From positions 1 to 64,000 of the forward strand of contig JBBPXY010000059.1 of assembly GCA_038200435.1 (NCBI GenBank): 64,000 nucleotides of DNA, written 5' to 3'. This stretch comes from JBBPXY01 sp038200435 (lineage in GTDB: Bacteria; Actinomycetota; Thermoleophilia; Solirubrobacterales; Solirubrobacteraceae). The position numbers were made by a program, and so were the translations under genes. The notes beneath the pieces were generated by a model. It saw only the letters and a program-made list of their open reading frames with translations. It was not told where the DNA came from and searched no databases. Positions within the stretch are counted from its first letter, which is position 1; every line of letters starts with the position of its first letter. Shown one piece after another: positions 22,638 through 30,648 of this stretch.

Positions 22638-22817
22638 CTAAGCGTGCGCGCTCTGCGGCGCGAACGCCGGCTCGGCGTTCAGGTTCGCCATGAAGAGGGT
22701 CTTGTCGATGCGCCCGTGGAAGATCGGCACGCCGAGCTCCATGCACTTCTCGATGACCTCGCGGCGCTCGAGACCGGCTTCATCGGCGAGCTCGCTGGGG
22801 GTGAGGTGGTTGGCCAT
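22638..22817 (-). CDS. 59-residue protein with helix-turn-helix-like start, unknown function
   Basis: This short gene encodes a 59-residue protein beginning MANHLTPSELADEAGLERRE. The first 30 residues read like a short helix-turn-helix (SELADEAGLERREVIEKCMELGV). The rest has FHGRIDKTLFMANL and an Ala-rich end. A perfect AGGAGGT lies eight bases before ATG 22817, strong support that it is translated. It sits between a 12-base palindrome and the acyl-CoA ligase gene. It could be a small regulator of that gene, but this is inference. Confidence 0.65.
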   Translation of the reverse strand: MANHLTPSELADEAGLERREVIEKCMELGVPIFHGRIDKTLFMANLNAEPAFAPQSAHA

Positions 22818-22847
22818 CGGGTGCGACCTCCTGAGGTTGGTTGCCTG

Positions 22848-22859
22848 ATACGTACGTAT
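22848..22859. promoter_or_regulatory. Perfect 12-base palindrome, candidate operator
   Basis: ATACGTACGTAT reads the same on both strands and lies 31 bases before the start of the 59-residue protein gene. It also contains the only TATAC-like sequence in this 99-base gap. A TetR-type or similar dimeric repressor site is plausible, because such sites often precede fatty acid genes. The regulator is not identified. Confidence 0.45.
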
Positions 22860-22916
22860 ACCGGCCGCGCCGGATGGGCGCGAGCGATCTGCGAACGGGT
22901 TCTGTGTCGAGGGTCT

Positions 22917-23687
22917 CTAGATCGGATTCGGGATGTCCTCGAAAACGTGCTCGATGCCGAAGCGCTCCGCCGCCAGCTCGCCCAGCCGCCGTACGCCGAA
23001 GGTCTCCGTCGCGTAGTGCCCAGCGGCGATGAAATGGATGCCAGCCTCGCGTGCGTCGGCCATGACGTGCTCGGCGGGCTCCCCGGTGACGAATGCGTCG
23101 AGCCCGCGATCGATCGCCTCGGGGAGAGAACTTGCCGCCGCACCCGACAGGAGGCCCACGCGGCGCACGATTGGGGGCCCAGAGCCGACCACGAGCGGCG
23201 CCTGGCCGGTGATCGCCGTCAGCCGCTCGGCGAGCTTGCCGATTGCGAGACCGCCGTCGGGTAGCGAGGCGCCGACTCCGATCGCCCGGCCCCGGTAGGC
23301 CCCAAACGCCTCTCGGTCTTCGGGCGGGCACCCGAGCGCATCGGCCAGCAGCGCGTTGTTGCCGTGGCGCGGATGCGCATCGAGCGGCAGGTGGTAGGCC
23401 GCAAGGTTGATGTCGTTCTCCAGCAGCACCCGCAGACGGCGCGCGAGCCTCGCATCGATTCGGCGAGGCAGGAAGTCCCAGAGGATCCCGTGGTGGGTCA
23501 CCACGAGCTGAGCGCCCCGCCGGCCGGCGCGCTCGAAGAGCTCCAGTTGTGCCGAGACGCCTGTCACCAACACCTGAACCTCTTCGGATCCCGGCACCTG
23601 CAGTCCATTGGGCCCGAGATCGTCGAACGACTCGAGGTCGAGCAGTTCGGCGAAGTAGGCGAGTATCTCGTCGCGGCGGGCTGACAA
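22917..23687 (-). CDS. Nif3-like dinuclear metal centre protein
   Basis: A 256-residue member of the Nif3/YbgI (GTP cyclohydrolase I type 2 homologue) family. It has the metal-binding VVTHHGILWD, an AYHLPLDAHPRHGNNALLA stretch and the late GHYATETFGV. The biochemical role of the family is not settled. TTG 23687 is chosen because GAGG lies seven bases upstream; TTG 23705 is the alternative. It is divergent from an ECF sigma gene, with 127 bases between starts. Confidence 0.88.
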   Translation of the reverse strand: MSARRDEILAYFAELLDLESFDDLGPNGLQVPGSEEVQVLVTGVSAQLELFERAGRRGAQLVVTHHGILWDFLPRRIDARLARRLRVLLENDINLAAYHLPLDAHPRHGNNALLADALGCPPEDREAFGAYRGRAIGVGASLPDGGLAIGKLAERLTAITGQAPLVVGSGPPIVRRVGLLSGAAASSLPEAIDRGLDAFVTGEPAEHVMADAREAGIHFIAAGHYATETFGVRRLGELAAERFGIEHVFEDIPNPI

Positions 23688-23814
23688 AGCGAAACCTCGG
23701 CGCAAATTAGCTCATCGTCAGAACCCGGTGGTTTCGACCGTTGAGTAAACGGAAAGGTTCTTCTGCGGGGCCGAGGCTTGTGGCCGGTGCAAACGGGGTA
23801 AGGATGCTGACGAG

Positions 23815-25335
23815 ATGGCTGTAGCGGTAAGGGTTGGACCGACCACCGACGCACGGAGCGACCACGCGCTGGTCGCTGCGGTTCGGCGTGGCGACGACGG
23901 CGCATTCGAGACGCTCTTCGACCGTTACCAGCGCCGCATCACCGCTTTCGCGTTCGGGAAGGTTGGCGATTGGGCTCGCGCCGAAGACGTCACGCAGGAT
24001 GTCTTCATCTCCGCCCTGCGCCGCATGCGCGAGACCGAGCGGCCGATCGCCTTCAAGCCGTGGATCTACGAGATCGCCAAGAACGCGTGCATCGACCAGT
24101 TCCGTCGCAGCCGCCGGGCGGAGGAGATCTCCTACGACGCCGACGAGCGCATGGCTCCCTGCGACCTGGGCCGGCTCGCCGACACGGGCCCGGTCCCGGA
24201 AGTCGCCGCCGAGCACAAGCAGCAGCTCGACGACCTCGTCGGGGCCTTTGGAGGTCTTTCCGGCAGCCACCACAAGATCCTGGTGCTCCGCGAGCTTGAA
24301 GGGCTCACCTACCGGCAGATCGGCGAGCGCATGGGTCTCAGCCGGCCCTCGGTGGAGAGCACGCTCTTCCGCGCGCGCCGGCGGCTGGGGGAGGAGTACG
24401 ACGACCTGACCACGGGGCGGCGCTGCGAGCGGGTGCGCTCGACCATCGCCGCGATCGGCGCTGAGTCGTTGGGCGTTCGCGACCGCGGGCGGGTCTCCCG
24501 CCACCTGGCCCACTGCCAGCCGTGCCGCCGGCACGCGGTGAGCACAGGCGTTGCCCCCGAGCTCTTCGAGCGGCCGAACGTCCGGACGCGCGTGGCCGCC
24601 TTCCTGCCCTTCCCGTTCCTGCTTCGGCACGGCGCGGGCAACGGCTCGGGCGGGGATGCCGCAGGCGCTGCCACGGCTCACTTGCCGGCGACCTTTGCCA
24701 ACGTCGCGGCGAGCGGCGACCCGGCCGCACTCTGGAGCAAGGCTGCCGCGGCCGGCCTGACCATCATGGTCGCGGCTGGGGCGAGCGTCGCCACTCACGC
24801 GATCATCGGCTCCGGGCCCGCCCACCACGTCTCCTCTGCGCCGAGCACGCACGTCGCGCCCGCGCCCGCGCGCCCGTCTTCCCCGGGCGATGTTCATCGC
24901 GCTCTCGGCCGGCACAAGGCGCCCGGCGCCCGGCGCCCGGCACCCGGCGCAGCCAAGGGCAAGCGGACCAGCCGCGGCGGGCATGGCCGGCGGCAAGGGC
25001 TCTCGCGGCTGAGGGGTTCCTCCTCGGTGCCGGGCCGCGTCACCACCTACAGGTCCACTCTGCGCCCCCCCGGTGCTCGGCCACACCCTCGAAGCGTCTC
25101 GGGGCTCTCCTACCGGGCGCCGTCGCTCAGCGGCCCCCGCTTGGGCGGTGGCATCGGCGCCGGAACCGTCTCGCATCAGGTCGGCGCTCTGGAGCTGCTG
25201 GGCAGCCGGACACTGCGCCGCGCGACGACGGGCAATGCCGTGCGCCGCCTCCGGCACCTGCTGCGGGTGGTTGCGGCCGATAGCCCGCCGCAGCGTAAGA
25301 AGCGCCAGTCGGCGCCCGCTCGCAGTTCGTCGTGA
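23815..25335 (+). CDS. ECF sigma factor fused to zinc anti-sigma-like module and membrane helix
   Basis: A 506-residue protein. Residues 17-100 are sigma region 2 (VTQDVFISALRRM, FKPWIYEIAKNACIDQF). Residues 135-195 are region 4 (LEGLTYRQIGERMGLSRPSVES). C204, H230, C234 and C237 form a zinc anti-sigma pattern (HLAHCQPC). A transmembrane helix at about 311-332 follows, then 170 residues rich in Ser, Pro, Arg and Gly that should lie outside. This joins a promoter-recognition factor with its probable inhibitor in one chain. ATG 23815 has AAGGA upstream. A second protein of the same design lies at 32648-34048. Confidence 0.85.
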   Translation: MAVAVRVGPTTDARSDHALVAAVRRGDDGAFETLFDRYQRRITAFAFGKVGDWARAEDVTQDVFISALRRMRETERPIAFKPWIYEIAKNACIDQFRRSRRAEEISYDADERMAPCDLGRLADTGPVPEVAAEHKQQLDDLVGAFGGLSGSHHKILVLRELEGLTYRQIGERMGLSRPSVESTLFRARRRLGEEYDDLTTGRRCERVRSTIAAIGAESLGVRDRGRVSRHLAHCQPCRRHAVSTGVAPELFERPNVRTRVAAFLPFPFLLRHGAGNGSGGDAAGAATAHLPATFANVAASGDPAALWSKAAAAGLTIMVAAGASVATHAIIGSGPAHHVSSAPSTHVAPAPARPSSPGDVHRALGRHKAPGARRPAPGAAKGKRTSRGGHGRRQGLSRLRGSSSVPGRVTTYRSTLRPPGARPHPRSVSGLSYRAPSLSGPRLGGGIGAGTVSHQVGALELLGSRTLRRATTGNAVRRLRHLLRVVAADSPPQRKKRQSAPARSSS

Positions 25336-25374
25336 AAGAGCCCTCGGCGGCGTGTGAGATACTCAGCGCTCTCT

Positions 25375-25448
25375 CGGGGCGTGGCGCAGCCTGGTAGCGC
25401 GCACCGTTCGGGTCGGTGAGGTCCCGAGTTCAAATCTCGGCGCCCCGA
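25375..25448 (+). tRNA. tRNA-Pro, anticodon CGG
   Basis: A full cloverleaf: acceptor CGGGGCG at 25375-25381 pairs with CGCCCCG at 25441-25447 plus discriminator A. The anticodon stem is CACCG/CGGTG with loop TTCGGGT (anticodon 25409-25411), and the T arm is CCGAG-TTCAAAT-CTCGG. The CCA end is not encoded. GATACT at 25358-25363 may be the -10 box. It reads proline CCG codons, heavily used in this GC-rich genome. Confidence 0.95.
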
Positions 25449-25452
25449 TTGA

Positions 25453-25482
25453 CAGAAGCCCTCGCTCCGGCGGGGGTTTCTG
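25453..25482 (+). terminator. Hairpin after tRNA-Pro, probable terminator
   Basis: CAGAAGCCC pairs with GGGTTTCTG with one G-T wobble, giving nine pairs around a twelve-base loop. No long T-run follows. It may also terminate the convergent glycosyltransferase gene that ends at 25501. Confidence 0.5.
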
Positions 25483-25500
25483 CGTTGCGGAGGCCCCCGT

Positions 25501-27054
25501 CTATTCGCGCTGGTACAGCTGCACCGTCGTCGGTGCCTGCTGCTTGCCCTTGACCTTGCCGCCGTGCGGCCGGCGGAAGGCGGCTACGACCCGGTAGCCC
25601 GCGAGGCTGGCGCCCGGCGGCAGGCCGAAGACGTCGTGCTGGTAGACGAACTGCGCAGTGCGCGCGGGCGGCGTGCCGAGGCGGGCGAACCGGTACGTCC
25701 GCCCACCCGGGGCCTGAGCGACGAAGTCGTCCTCTGAGGCGAGCGTGCCCGTGGTGATGCGGTGTGGATGTTCGAGCTCGGCGGCCAGGCTCCACGGCGG
25801 GAAGAACACGTAGGCGACCGTTGTCGTCGTGCCCGGCCGAGTGTGCTGCTCGAGGGCCCGGGCGATGCCGCGCACCCCCGTCCCCGCGGGCCAGCCGGCG
25901 ACGAACTGCCAGTCGTCCTCACCGGGATAGGAGGCCGTTGCGGGGTTGGCGATGATGCGGACGTCGCGCGCCAGCGCCGGCAGCAGCACGACGACGATCG
26001 CCACCGCCCCTACGAGCCGCGCGCGGGGAGGAGCCCACCGGACGCGGATGCGACGGGCACCCTCGACGAGTCCGTAGGCCGCCAGCACCACCAGGGGTGG
26101 GATCGCGCTGAGCACGTAGCGCGCGTACCCGTACTCCACCAGCACGAGGGCCGCGGCGACCGGCGCGACCCCCCAGGCGAGCAGCACCAAGGCCTGGCGC
26201 CGCCCGGCCCGCACCGCTCCCACGAACGACGCGACCAGCAGAGGCAGCGTCACGTAGCCCGTCAGCACGCCGCTGAACCCCGGCCAGTTGTTCCCGAGCT
26301 CGGCAAAGGGATGCCTCAGGGCCTTGCCCAGAGGGCGGAACTGGTGCAGCTCGGCCGTCGTCTGCGGCAGGCGGTCATGAAGAGGGCTCAGGCGGAGAAC
26401 CGCGTGCCCGACCGCCGTGATGAGCAGCGCGAGCGCCGCGCCACTCACCCAGCGCAAGACACGCTCGCGGCGCCCCTCGGCCCGCCAGTCGAAGCACACC
26501 AGGCTGACCGGGAGGAGCACGAGCGCGAACATCCCGGTCTGCTTGGCGAGGATGCCCGCGGTAAGGGCGACTCCGAGCGCGATCGCCGTGACGGCCTCCG
26601 GGCGGCGGGCGAGCCGCAACTGCAGGTACAGGGCCATGGCTGCGGCCGCCGAGACGAGCGGATCGACCACTCCGATCGAATCGTGCACGAGGAAGAGGGG
26701 GAGCACCACGTACAGAGCGGCGGCGACGAGGCCGACGGCGAGTCCTCCGAGGAGTCGCCCGAGGAGGCCGACCGCTCCCAGCGTGACCATCCCGGCCAGG
26801 AAGGACACCGTGCGCACAGCGCTCAGCGGGTGGAGTCCCTGGCCGACGAGCAGCGCCGAGAGCCAGTCGAGGAGCGGGCCCTTTCCGTCGGTCAGCGCGG
26901 CGAAGCGCTGGGCCGGGTCGTCGAAGGCCGTCTGGCCCTCCACGCCGTAGAACGACTCGTCCCAGAACGGTGGAAAGCGCCACAACAGGCCGAGCCGCGT
27001 GAGCACGTAGAAGGCCACGACGGCTCCGACGGCGATGCGGGCGCGGCGCTCCAC
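25501..27054 (-). CDS. GT-C type membrane glycosyltransferase (PMT/ArnT-like)
   Basis: A 517-residue polytopic membrane protein with about ten helices. The first outer loop has the acidic pair of GT-C enzymes, FPPFWDESFYGVEGQ, as in the dolichyl- or undecaprenyl-phosphate sugar mannosyltransferase/ArnT families. The C-terminal 120 residues form an outer domain. It would move a sugar from a lipid carrier to an outer acceptor, not identified here. GTG 27054 is chosen because TAGCCT stands seven bases upstream. The frame further upstream is AT-rich and does not look coding. Confidence 0.8.
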   Translation of the reverse strand: MERRARIAVGAVVAFYVLTRLGLLWRFPPFWDESFYGVEGQTAFDDPAQRFAALTDGKGPLLDWLSALLVGQGLHPLSAVRTVSFLAGMVTLGAVGLLGRLLGGLAVGLVAAALYVVLPLFLVHDSIGVVDPLVSAAAAMALYLQLRLARRPEAVTAIALGVALTAGILAKQTGMFALVLLPVSLVCFDWRAEGRRERVLRWVSGAALALLITAVGHAVLRLSPLHDRLPQTTAELHQFRPLGKALRHPFAELGNNWPGFSGVLTGYVTLPLLVASFVGAVRAGRRQALVLLAWGVAPVAAALVLVEYGYARYVLSAIPPLVVLAAYGLVEGARRIRVRWAPPRARLVGAVAIVVVLLPALARDVRIIANPATASYPGEDDWQFVAGWPAGTGVRGIARALEQHTRPGTTTTVAYVFFPPWSLAAELEHPHRITTGTLASEDDFVAQAPGGRTYRFARLGTPPARTAQFVYQHDVFGLPPGASLAGYRVVAAFRRPHGGKVKGKQQAPTTVQLYQRE

Positions 27055-27061
27055 GCGACGA

Positions 27062-27067
27062 AGGCTA
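27062..27067 (-). promoter_or_regulatory. Candidate -10 element (TAGCCT) for the glycosyltransferase
   Basis: TAGCCT on the minus strand ends seven bases before GTG 27054. The AT-rich inverted repeat at 27096-27124 lies about 30-60 bases upstream of it, where a regulator could act. Confidence 0.4.
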
Positions 27068-27095
27068 GGCGGAGACGCGGCACGTGAGCTTTCGG

Positions 27096-27124
27096 CAACT
27101 CTGCAAGGCTTTAACGCAGAGTTG
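27096..27124. promoter_or_regulatory. Nine-base inverted repeat, candidate regulator site
   Basis: CAACTCTGC (27096-27104) and GCAGAGTTG (27116-27124) are perfect inverted copies with an 11-base AT-rich spacer. They lie in the AT-rich part of the gap between the glycosyltransferase and the HD-GYP gene (27055-27317), the only distinctly AT-rich stretch nearby. A dimer binding site or a hairpin are both possible. Confidence 0.5.
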
Positions 27125-27276
27125 TCATAGATAATGAGGTTTTGATAGGTATTGTTGCGTTGCAGACGGACCGCCGAACGGGAGGAGGCAGTCATGGGCT
27201 GGCGCAGCGTGTAGGGAGAGGCCGGACCGAGTCCGGCCACAACAGACGTTCAAAGTGCACGCCTCGTTGCAGGCGC

Positions 27277-27305
27277 TTGCGCGCTGTTACGCGCGCGCCT
27301 AATCT
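27277..27305 (+). promoter_or_regulatory. Candidate promoter for the HD-GYP gene
   Basis: TTGCGC at 27277-27282 and TAATCT at 27300-27305 are separated by 17 bases. The predicted transcript would start a few bases before GTG 27318. Confidence 0.45.
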
Positions 27306-27317
27306 CCGCCGCCGGTA

Positions 27318-28769
27318 GTGGTGGGGCTAACGGCATCGGGAGGCGCGCTTCGGCGATCGGAGCGAGCGTGGGTGGGTCTTCGACTGGCTTTGCTCGTGCT
27401 TGCTCTGAGCGCCGCGGCTCTGTCGTCGCACGAGGACCAATGGCGGGATGCCGGCCTCGTTGCGGTGCTACTCGTCTTCACCGTTGTGAGCGACACGCTC
27501 ACCCTTCAGTTCCGAGGTGTCCTCCTATCGGGCTCTTTCATCGCTCTCGTGCTGGCGATGGCACTCCTCGGTCCGGCTCCTGCTGTCGCCATCGGAGTGG
27601 CGTCGATGCTCGTCGACGCCGTCCGGCGGCGGCCGGCGGCCGGGTCGCTCATCTCGAATCTCGCGGCCTACGCGACGTTCCCCCTGGTCGGCGGGCTGCT
27701 CATCCAGGGCGTCGCGCAGCGGGCCGGGCTGCACCCCGGAGACGCCCCGTTCCTCCTGCTCGTCTTCGGGACGTTCGTGGCGACGAACCTGCTCGACTTC
27801 CTGCTGATCGCGAGCTGGTCGAGCCAGACCGACGGCATCGGCATCTGGCCCCGTTTCAGAACCGGCTTTGTTCCGGTGTTGCCCTCGGAGCTTGCCGCTG
27901 CCCTGCTGACCATCGGGATCGTGGGCCTGTACGCCCAGGTAGGCCTTCCCGCCCTCGGGCTCGCCGCGATCGTCTTCGTGGTCTTCCAGTACCTGCTGCG
28001 CGAGCTCGTGCGTTCCGAGGACCGGGCGGAGGAGCTCGCGCAGCGCAACACGCAGCTGGCGGCTCTGCACGTCGGGGTGCTCACCGCGATGCTGCAAACG
28101 CTCTCTCTTCGTGACCGTTCGACTGCCCGGCACTCGGCGGCGGTAGCCCGGTACGCGCGCGAACTTGCGGCGGCGGTGGGTTGCAGCGAACGAGAGCAGG
28201 AGCTCGTGCACACGGCCGCGCTTCTGCACGACATCGGCAAGTTCATCTTCCCTGACTCGATCCTGTTCGCCACCGGGCGCCTGACCGAGGAGCAATGGCG
28301 CCTCGTGCGGCTGCACCCGGGGCAGGGGGCCGAGGTGGTCGGCCGTGTCGACGGCTACGCGCCGGTGGCGGAGATCATCCGCTCTCACCACGAGCGCCCC
28401 GACGGGTGCGGATACCCGGAAGGGCTGCGAGGAGAGGAGATCCCTCTGCTCGCGCGCGTGATCGCCGTGGCGGACGCCTACGACGTGATGACCGCCCGCG
28501 ACTCCTACCGCTCGACGGTGGCCAGCGAGGAGGCGCTCAGTGAGCTGCGACTAAAGAGCGGTAGCCAGTTCGACCCGTGGCTCGTCGACGCGTTCTCGCG
28601 ACTGCTCGAGCAGAAAGACGTGGCGTTCCGTCACGCTGACGACGCCGACTTCGAGGCGGAGCTGGGCTTCGAGCGCCGCGTCGCGTCGTTCCTGGCTCCG
28701 CGGCGAGCGGCGGTCGACCATCACCGCTGGCGCGCCGCACGCCGCCCGGCAGCTCGCCAGCCGCGCTGA
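27318..28769 (+). CDS. Membrane-anchored HD-GYP domain protein
   Basis: A 483-residue protein. About 230 N-terminal residues form six or seven hydrophobic helices. A short coiled segment (SEDRAEELAQRNTQ) leads to an HD-GYP domain with H304-D305 in LLHDIGK and the D362-G-C-G-Y-P variant of the GYP motif after SHHERP. HD-GYP proteins often degrade cyclic di-GMP; some act on other substrates. GTG 27318 fits the upstream promoter. GTG 27372, with GGAG nine bases before it, is the alternative and would keep all helices. Confidence 0.82.
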   Translation: MVGLTASGGALRRSERAWVGLRLALLVLALSAAALSSHEDQWRDAGLVAVLLVFTVVSDTLTLQFRGVLLSGSFIALVLAMALLGPAPAVAIGVASMLVDAVRRRPAAGSLISNLAAYATFPLVGGLLIQGVAQRAGLHPGDAPFLLLVFGTFVATNLLDFLLIASWSSQTDGIGIWPRFRTGFVPVLPSELAAALLTIGIVGLYAQVGLPALGLAAIVFVVFQYLLRELVRSEDRAEELAQRNTQLAALHVGVLTAMLQTLSLRDRSTARHSAAVARYARELAAAVGCSEREQELVHTAALLHDIGKFIFPDSILFATGRLTEEQWRLVRLHPGQGAEVVGRVDGYAPVAEIIRSHHERPDGCGYPEGLRGEEIPLLARVIAVADAYDVMTARDSYRSTVASEEALSELRLKSGSQFDPWLVDAFSRLLEQKDVAFRHADDADFEAELGFERRVASFLAPRRAAVDHHRWRAARRPAARQPR

Positions 28770-28776
28770 TCCTCGC

Positions 28777-29550
28777 ATGGGCGAAGCCGAGCAGCTCGCC
28801 CGTTTCGACATCGCACGCTTGCGGGCTGAGAACCCCGGCCCGCTGACTCTGAGCGGGACAAACACCTGGGTGGTGGGCCGCGATCCCTGTTGGATCATCG
28901 ACCCGGGGCCATCGCTGCCGGCCCACCTCGATGCGGTCGCCGCCGAGGTGTGCCGGCGGGGCGGCGCGGGGGGTATCGCCCTCACGCATGACCACGGCGA
29001 TCACGTTGAGGGGCTCGAGACTCTGCGCGCGCGGCTGAGTGGTCTGCCAGCGGCCGCGGCTCGAGGCGCGGACGTCGCGCTGGCCGATGGCGATCACTTC
29101 GGTCCGCTCGAGGTCGTCGAGGTCCCGGGCCACGCACCGGATCACCTGGCGTTCGTCGCCGGCCCGGTGTGCTTCTCCGGTGATGCGGTGCTCGGCGAGG
29201 GGAGCGTGTTCGTCGCGCCCGATCCGGGAGCGCTTGCCGGTTACCTTGCCGCGCTGCGGCGGCTGCTCGCGCTGCCGCTCGAGCTCATATGTCCCGGACA
29301 TGGTCCGGTCGTGCTCGATCCGACGAACAAGCTCAACGGCTACGTCGCGCACCGCCTCGAACGGGAGAAGCATCTCGTCGCGGCGCTCGACGCGGGCCTA
29401 CGAAGCACGGGCGAGCTGCTCGATGCAGCCTGGAGCGACGTGCCCGGGCCGCTGCGACCCGTCGCCGCCGTGACCCTCGCCGCTCACCTCGACAAGCTGG
29501 AGGCAGAGGGCCGGCTGCCCGGCGGGGTGGAGCGGCTCCGGGAGCCCTAA
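28777..29550 (+). CDS. Metallo-beta-lactamase-fold hydrolase, LACTB2/GloB-like
   Basis: A 257-residue enzyme with the zinc motif THDHGDHVEG, the later PGHAPDHL and CFSGDAV ligand positions, and a terminal winged-helix-like segment (PVAAVTLAAHLDKLEAEGRL). The arrangement matches LACTB2-type proteins, some of which are endoribonucleases while others are thioester hydrolases. It starts seven bases after the HD-GYP gene, so they are probably one transcript. Substrate unknown. Confidence 0.82.
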   Translation: MGEAEQLARFDIARLRAENPGPLTLSGTNTWVVGRDPCWIIDPGPSLPAHLDAVAAEVCRRGGAGGIALTHDHGDHVEGLETLRARLSGLPAAAARGADVALADGDHFGPLEVVEVPGHAPDHLAFVAGPVCFSGDAVLGEGSVFVAPDPGALAGYLAALRRLLALPLELICPGHGPVVLDPTNKLNGYVAHRLEREKHLVAALDAGLRSTGELLDAAWSDVPGPLRPVAAVTLAAHLDKLEAEGRLPGGVERLREP

Positions 29551-30602
29551 GCCAGAGAGACTTCGGCGCGGCGACCGACGCGCACCCGCAAGGCCGCGGG
29601 CAGCTCGAAGTCGCGGTGCACGTTGGCCTCCCGGCCGACGATGCTCGCCTCGAGCCGGCGGCCTACATGACGGATGGCTGCGCCTGACAGCACGATCGAG
29701 TGCTCGAGCTCGGCACCCTCCAGGTGAGCGTTCTCACCGATGGAGGTGTAGGGCCCGACAAACGCGTCGACCAGGACCGCCCCGGGACCGATCACCGCGG
29801 GACCGCGGATGGTCGTGCGCTCGACCACCGCACTGGGATGGATGGTCACTCGGCCCTCGATCCGCGCCTGCGAGACGTCGACTCCGCTCAGGTCACGAGC
29901 GATCTCGTCGAGCACGAGGCGGTTGCCCTCGAGCAGCTCGTCGACCTCGTCGCGGTAGCTCCAAGCGCCGACGACCCCGCGGACATCGACCGTGCCCCCG
30001 GCTTCGCGCAGCGCCACCGCGAGTGCCACGAGGGTGCTGGGTGCGCAACCGGCGGCGGCCGCTGCGGCGGCGTGACCGAGGGCGGCGGGACCGAGCACGG
30101 CCGCCGGGGCAAGTGCGTCATCGCCGGCAGGGATGCGTGCGCGTGTCACGAGCCGCAACGCGCCGGCTTCGTCCTGTTCGGCGTCGGTGCCGGGAACGAG
30201 CAGGCCCATGTCGGCGCCCTCGGATCCGAATGCGGAGATCTCCGGGGCGAGCGCGCCGGCCACCAACCCGTCGGCCCGGTGGACCAGCACCGCATCGTCA
30301 GCGATGAAGTCCCGGGCCGCCAGGAGCGCTTCGACGGGCCCCGCGTCGGGTGTCTCGACGACGTGAGGTTCGAGCTGCAGGCGAGCGGCATCCTCGGCGA
30401 GGGCGATGCCGGAGCCGGCCGCGCCCGGGGCGACCATGATCGCGAGCTCCTCGACGCCGCAGGCCCGCATCGCCTCGAGCCCATAACGGGCGAGGGGACG
30501 GTTGGCGATCGGCAGGGCGAGCGCGGGCCGGCCCGTGAGTGTCACGGCGAGCTCTTCGGACGCGGGAGCGAACGCGAGAAGGATGCCTTTGAGGCGACTC
30601 AT
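29547..30602 (-). CDS. Nucleotidyltransferase-like protein with beta-helix tail, signature motif lost
   Basis: A 351-residue protein built like long glucose-1-phosphate thymidylyltransferases: a Rossmann-type domain (LKGILLAF, ANRPLARYGLEAMRACGVEELAI), then a left-handed beta-helix (VTIHPSAVVERTTIRGPAVI). The normal GGxGTRLxP nucleotide-binding loop is replaced by FAPASEELAVT, and the following lysine is gone. It may therefore be a non-catalytic relative or bind a different ligand. ATG 30602 follows GGGTGAG. Its end overlaps the end of the convergent hydrolase gene by four bases. Confidence 0.7.
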   Translation of the reverse strand: MSRLKGILLAFAPASEELAVTLTGRPALALPIANRPLARYGLEAMRACGVEELAIMVAPGAAGSGIALAEDAARLQLEPHVVETPDAGPVEALLAARDFIADDAVLVHRADGLVAGALAPEISAFGSEGADMGLLVPGTDAEQDEAGALRLVTRARIPAGDDALAPAAVLGPAALGHAAAAAAAGCAPSTLVALAVALREAGGTVDVRGVVGAWSYRDEVDELLEGNRLVLDEIARDLSGVDVSQARIEGRVTIHPSAVVERTTIRGPAVIGPGAVLVDAFVGPYTSIGENAHLEGAELEHSIVLSGAAIRHVGRRLEASIVGREANVHRDFELPAALRVRVGRRAEVSLA

Positions 30603-30648
30603 GCTCACCCAACGCACGGTAGCGCCGCCGTCTGACGCGGCTCCCGCG

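Noticed and set aside
25762..27087. A 441-codon plus-strand open frame inside the glycosyltransferase region
   Set aside because: Composition is dominated by Arg, Gly, Glu and His without motifs, while the minus strand encodes a clear membrane enzyme.
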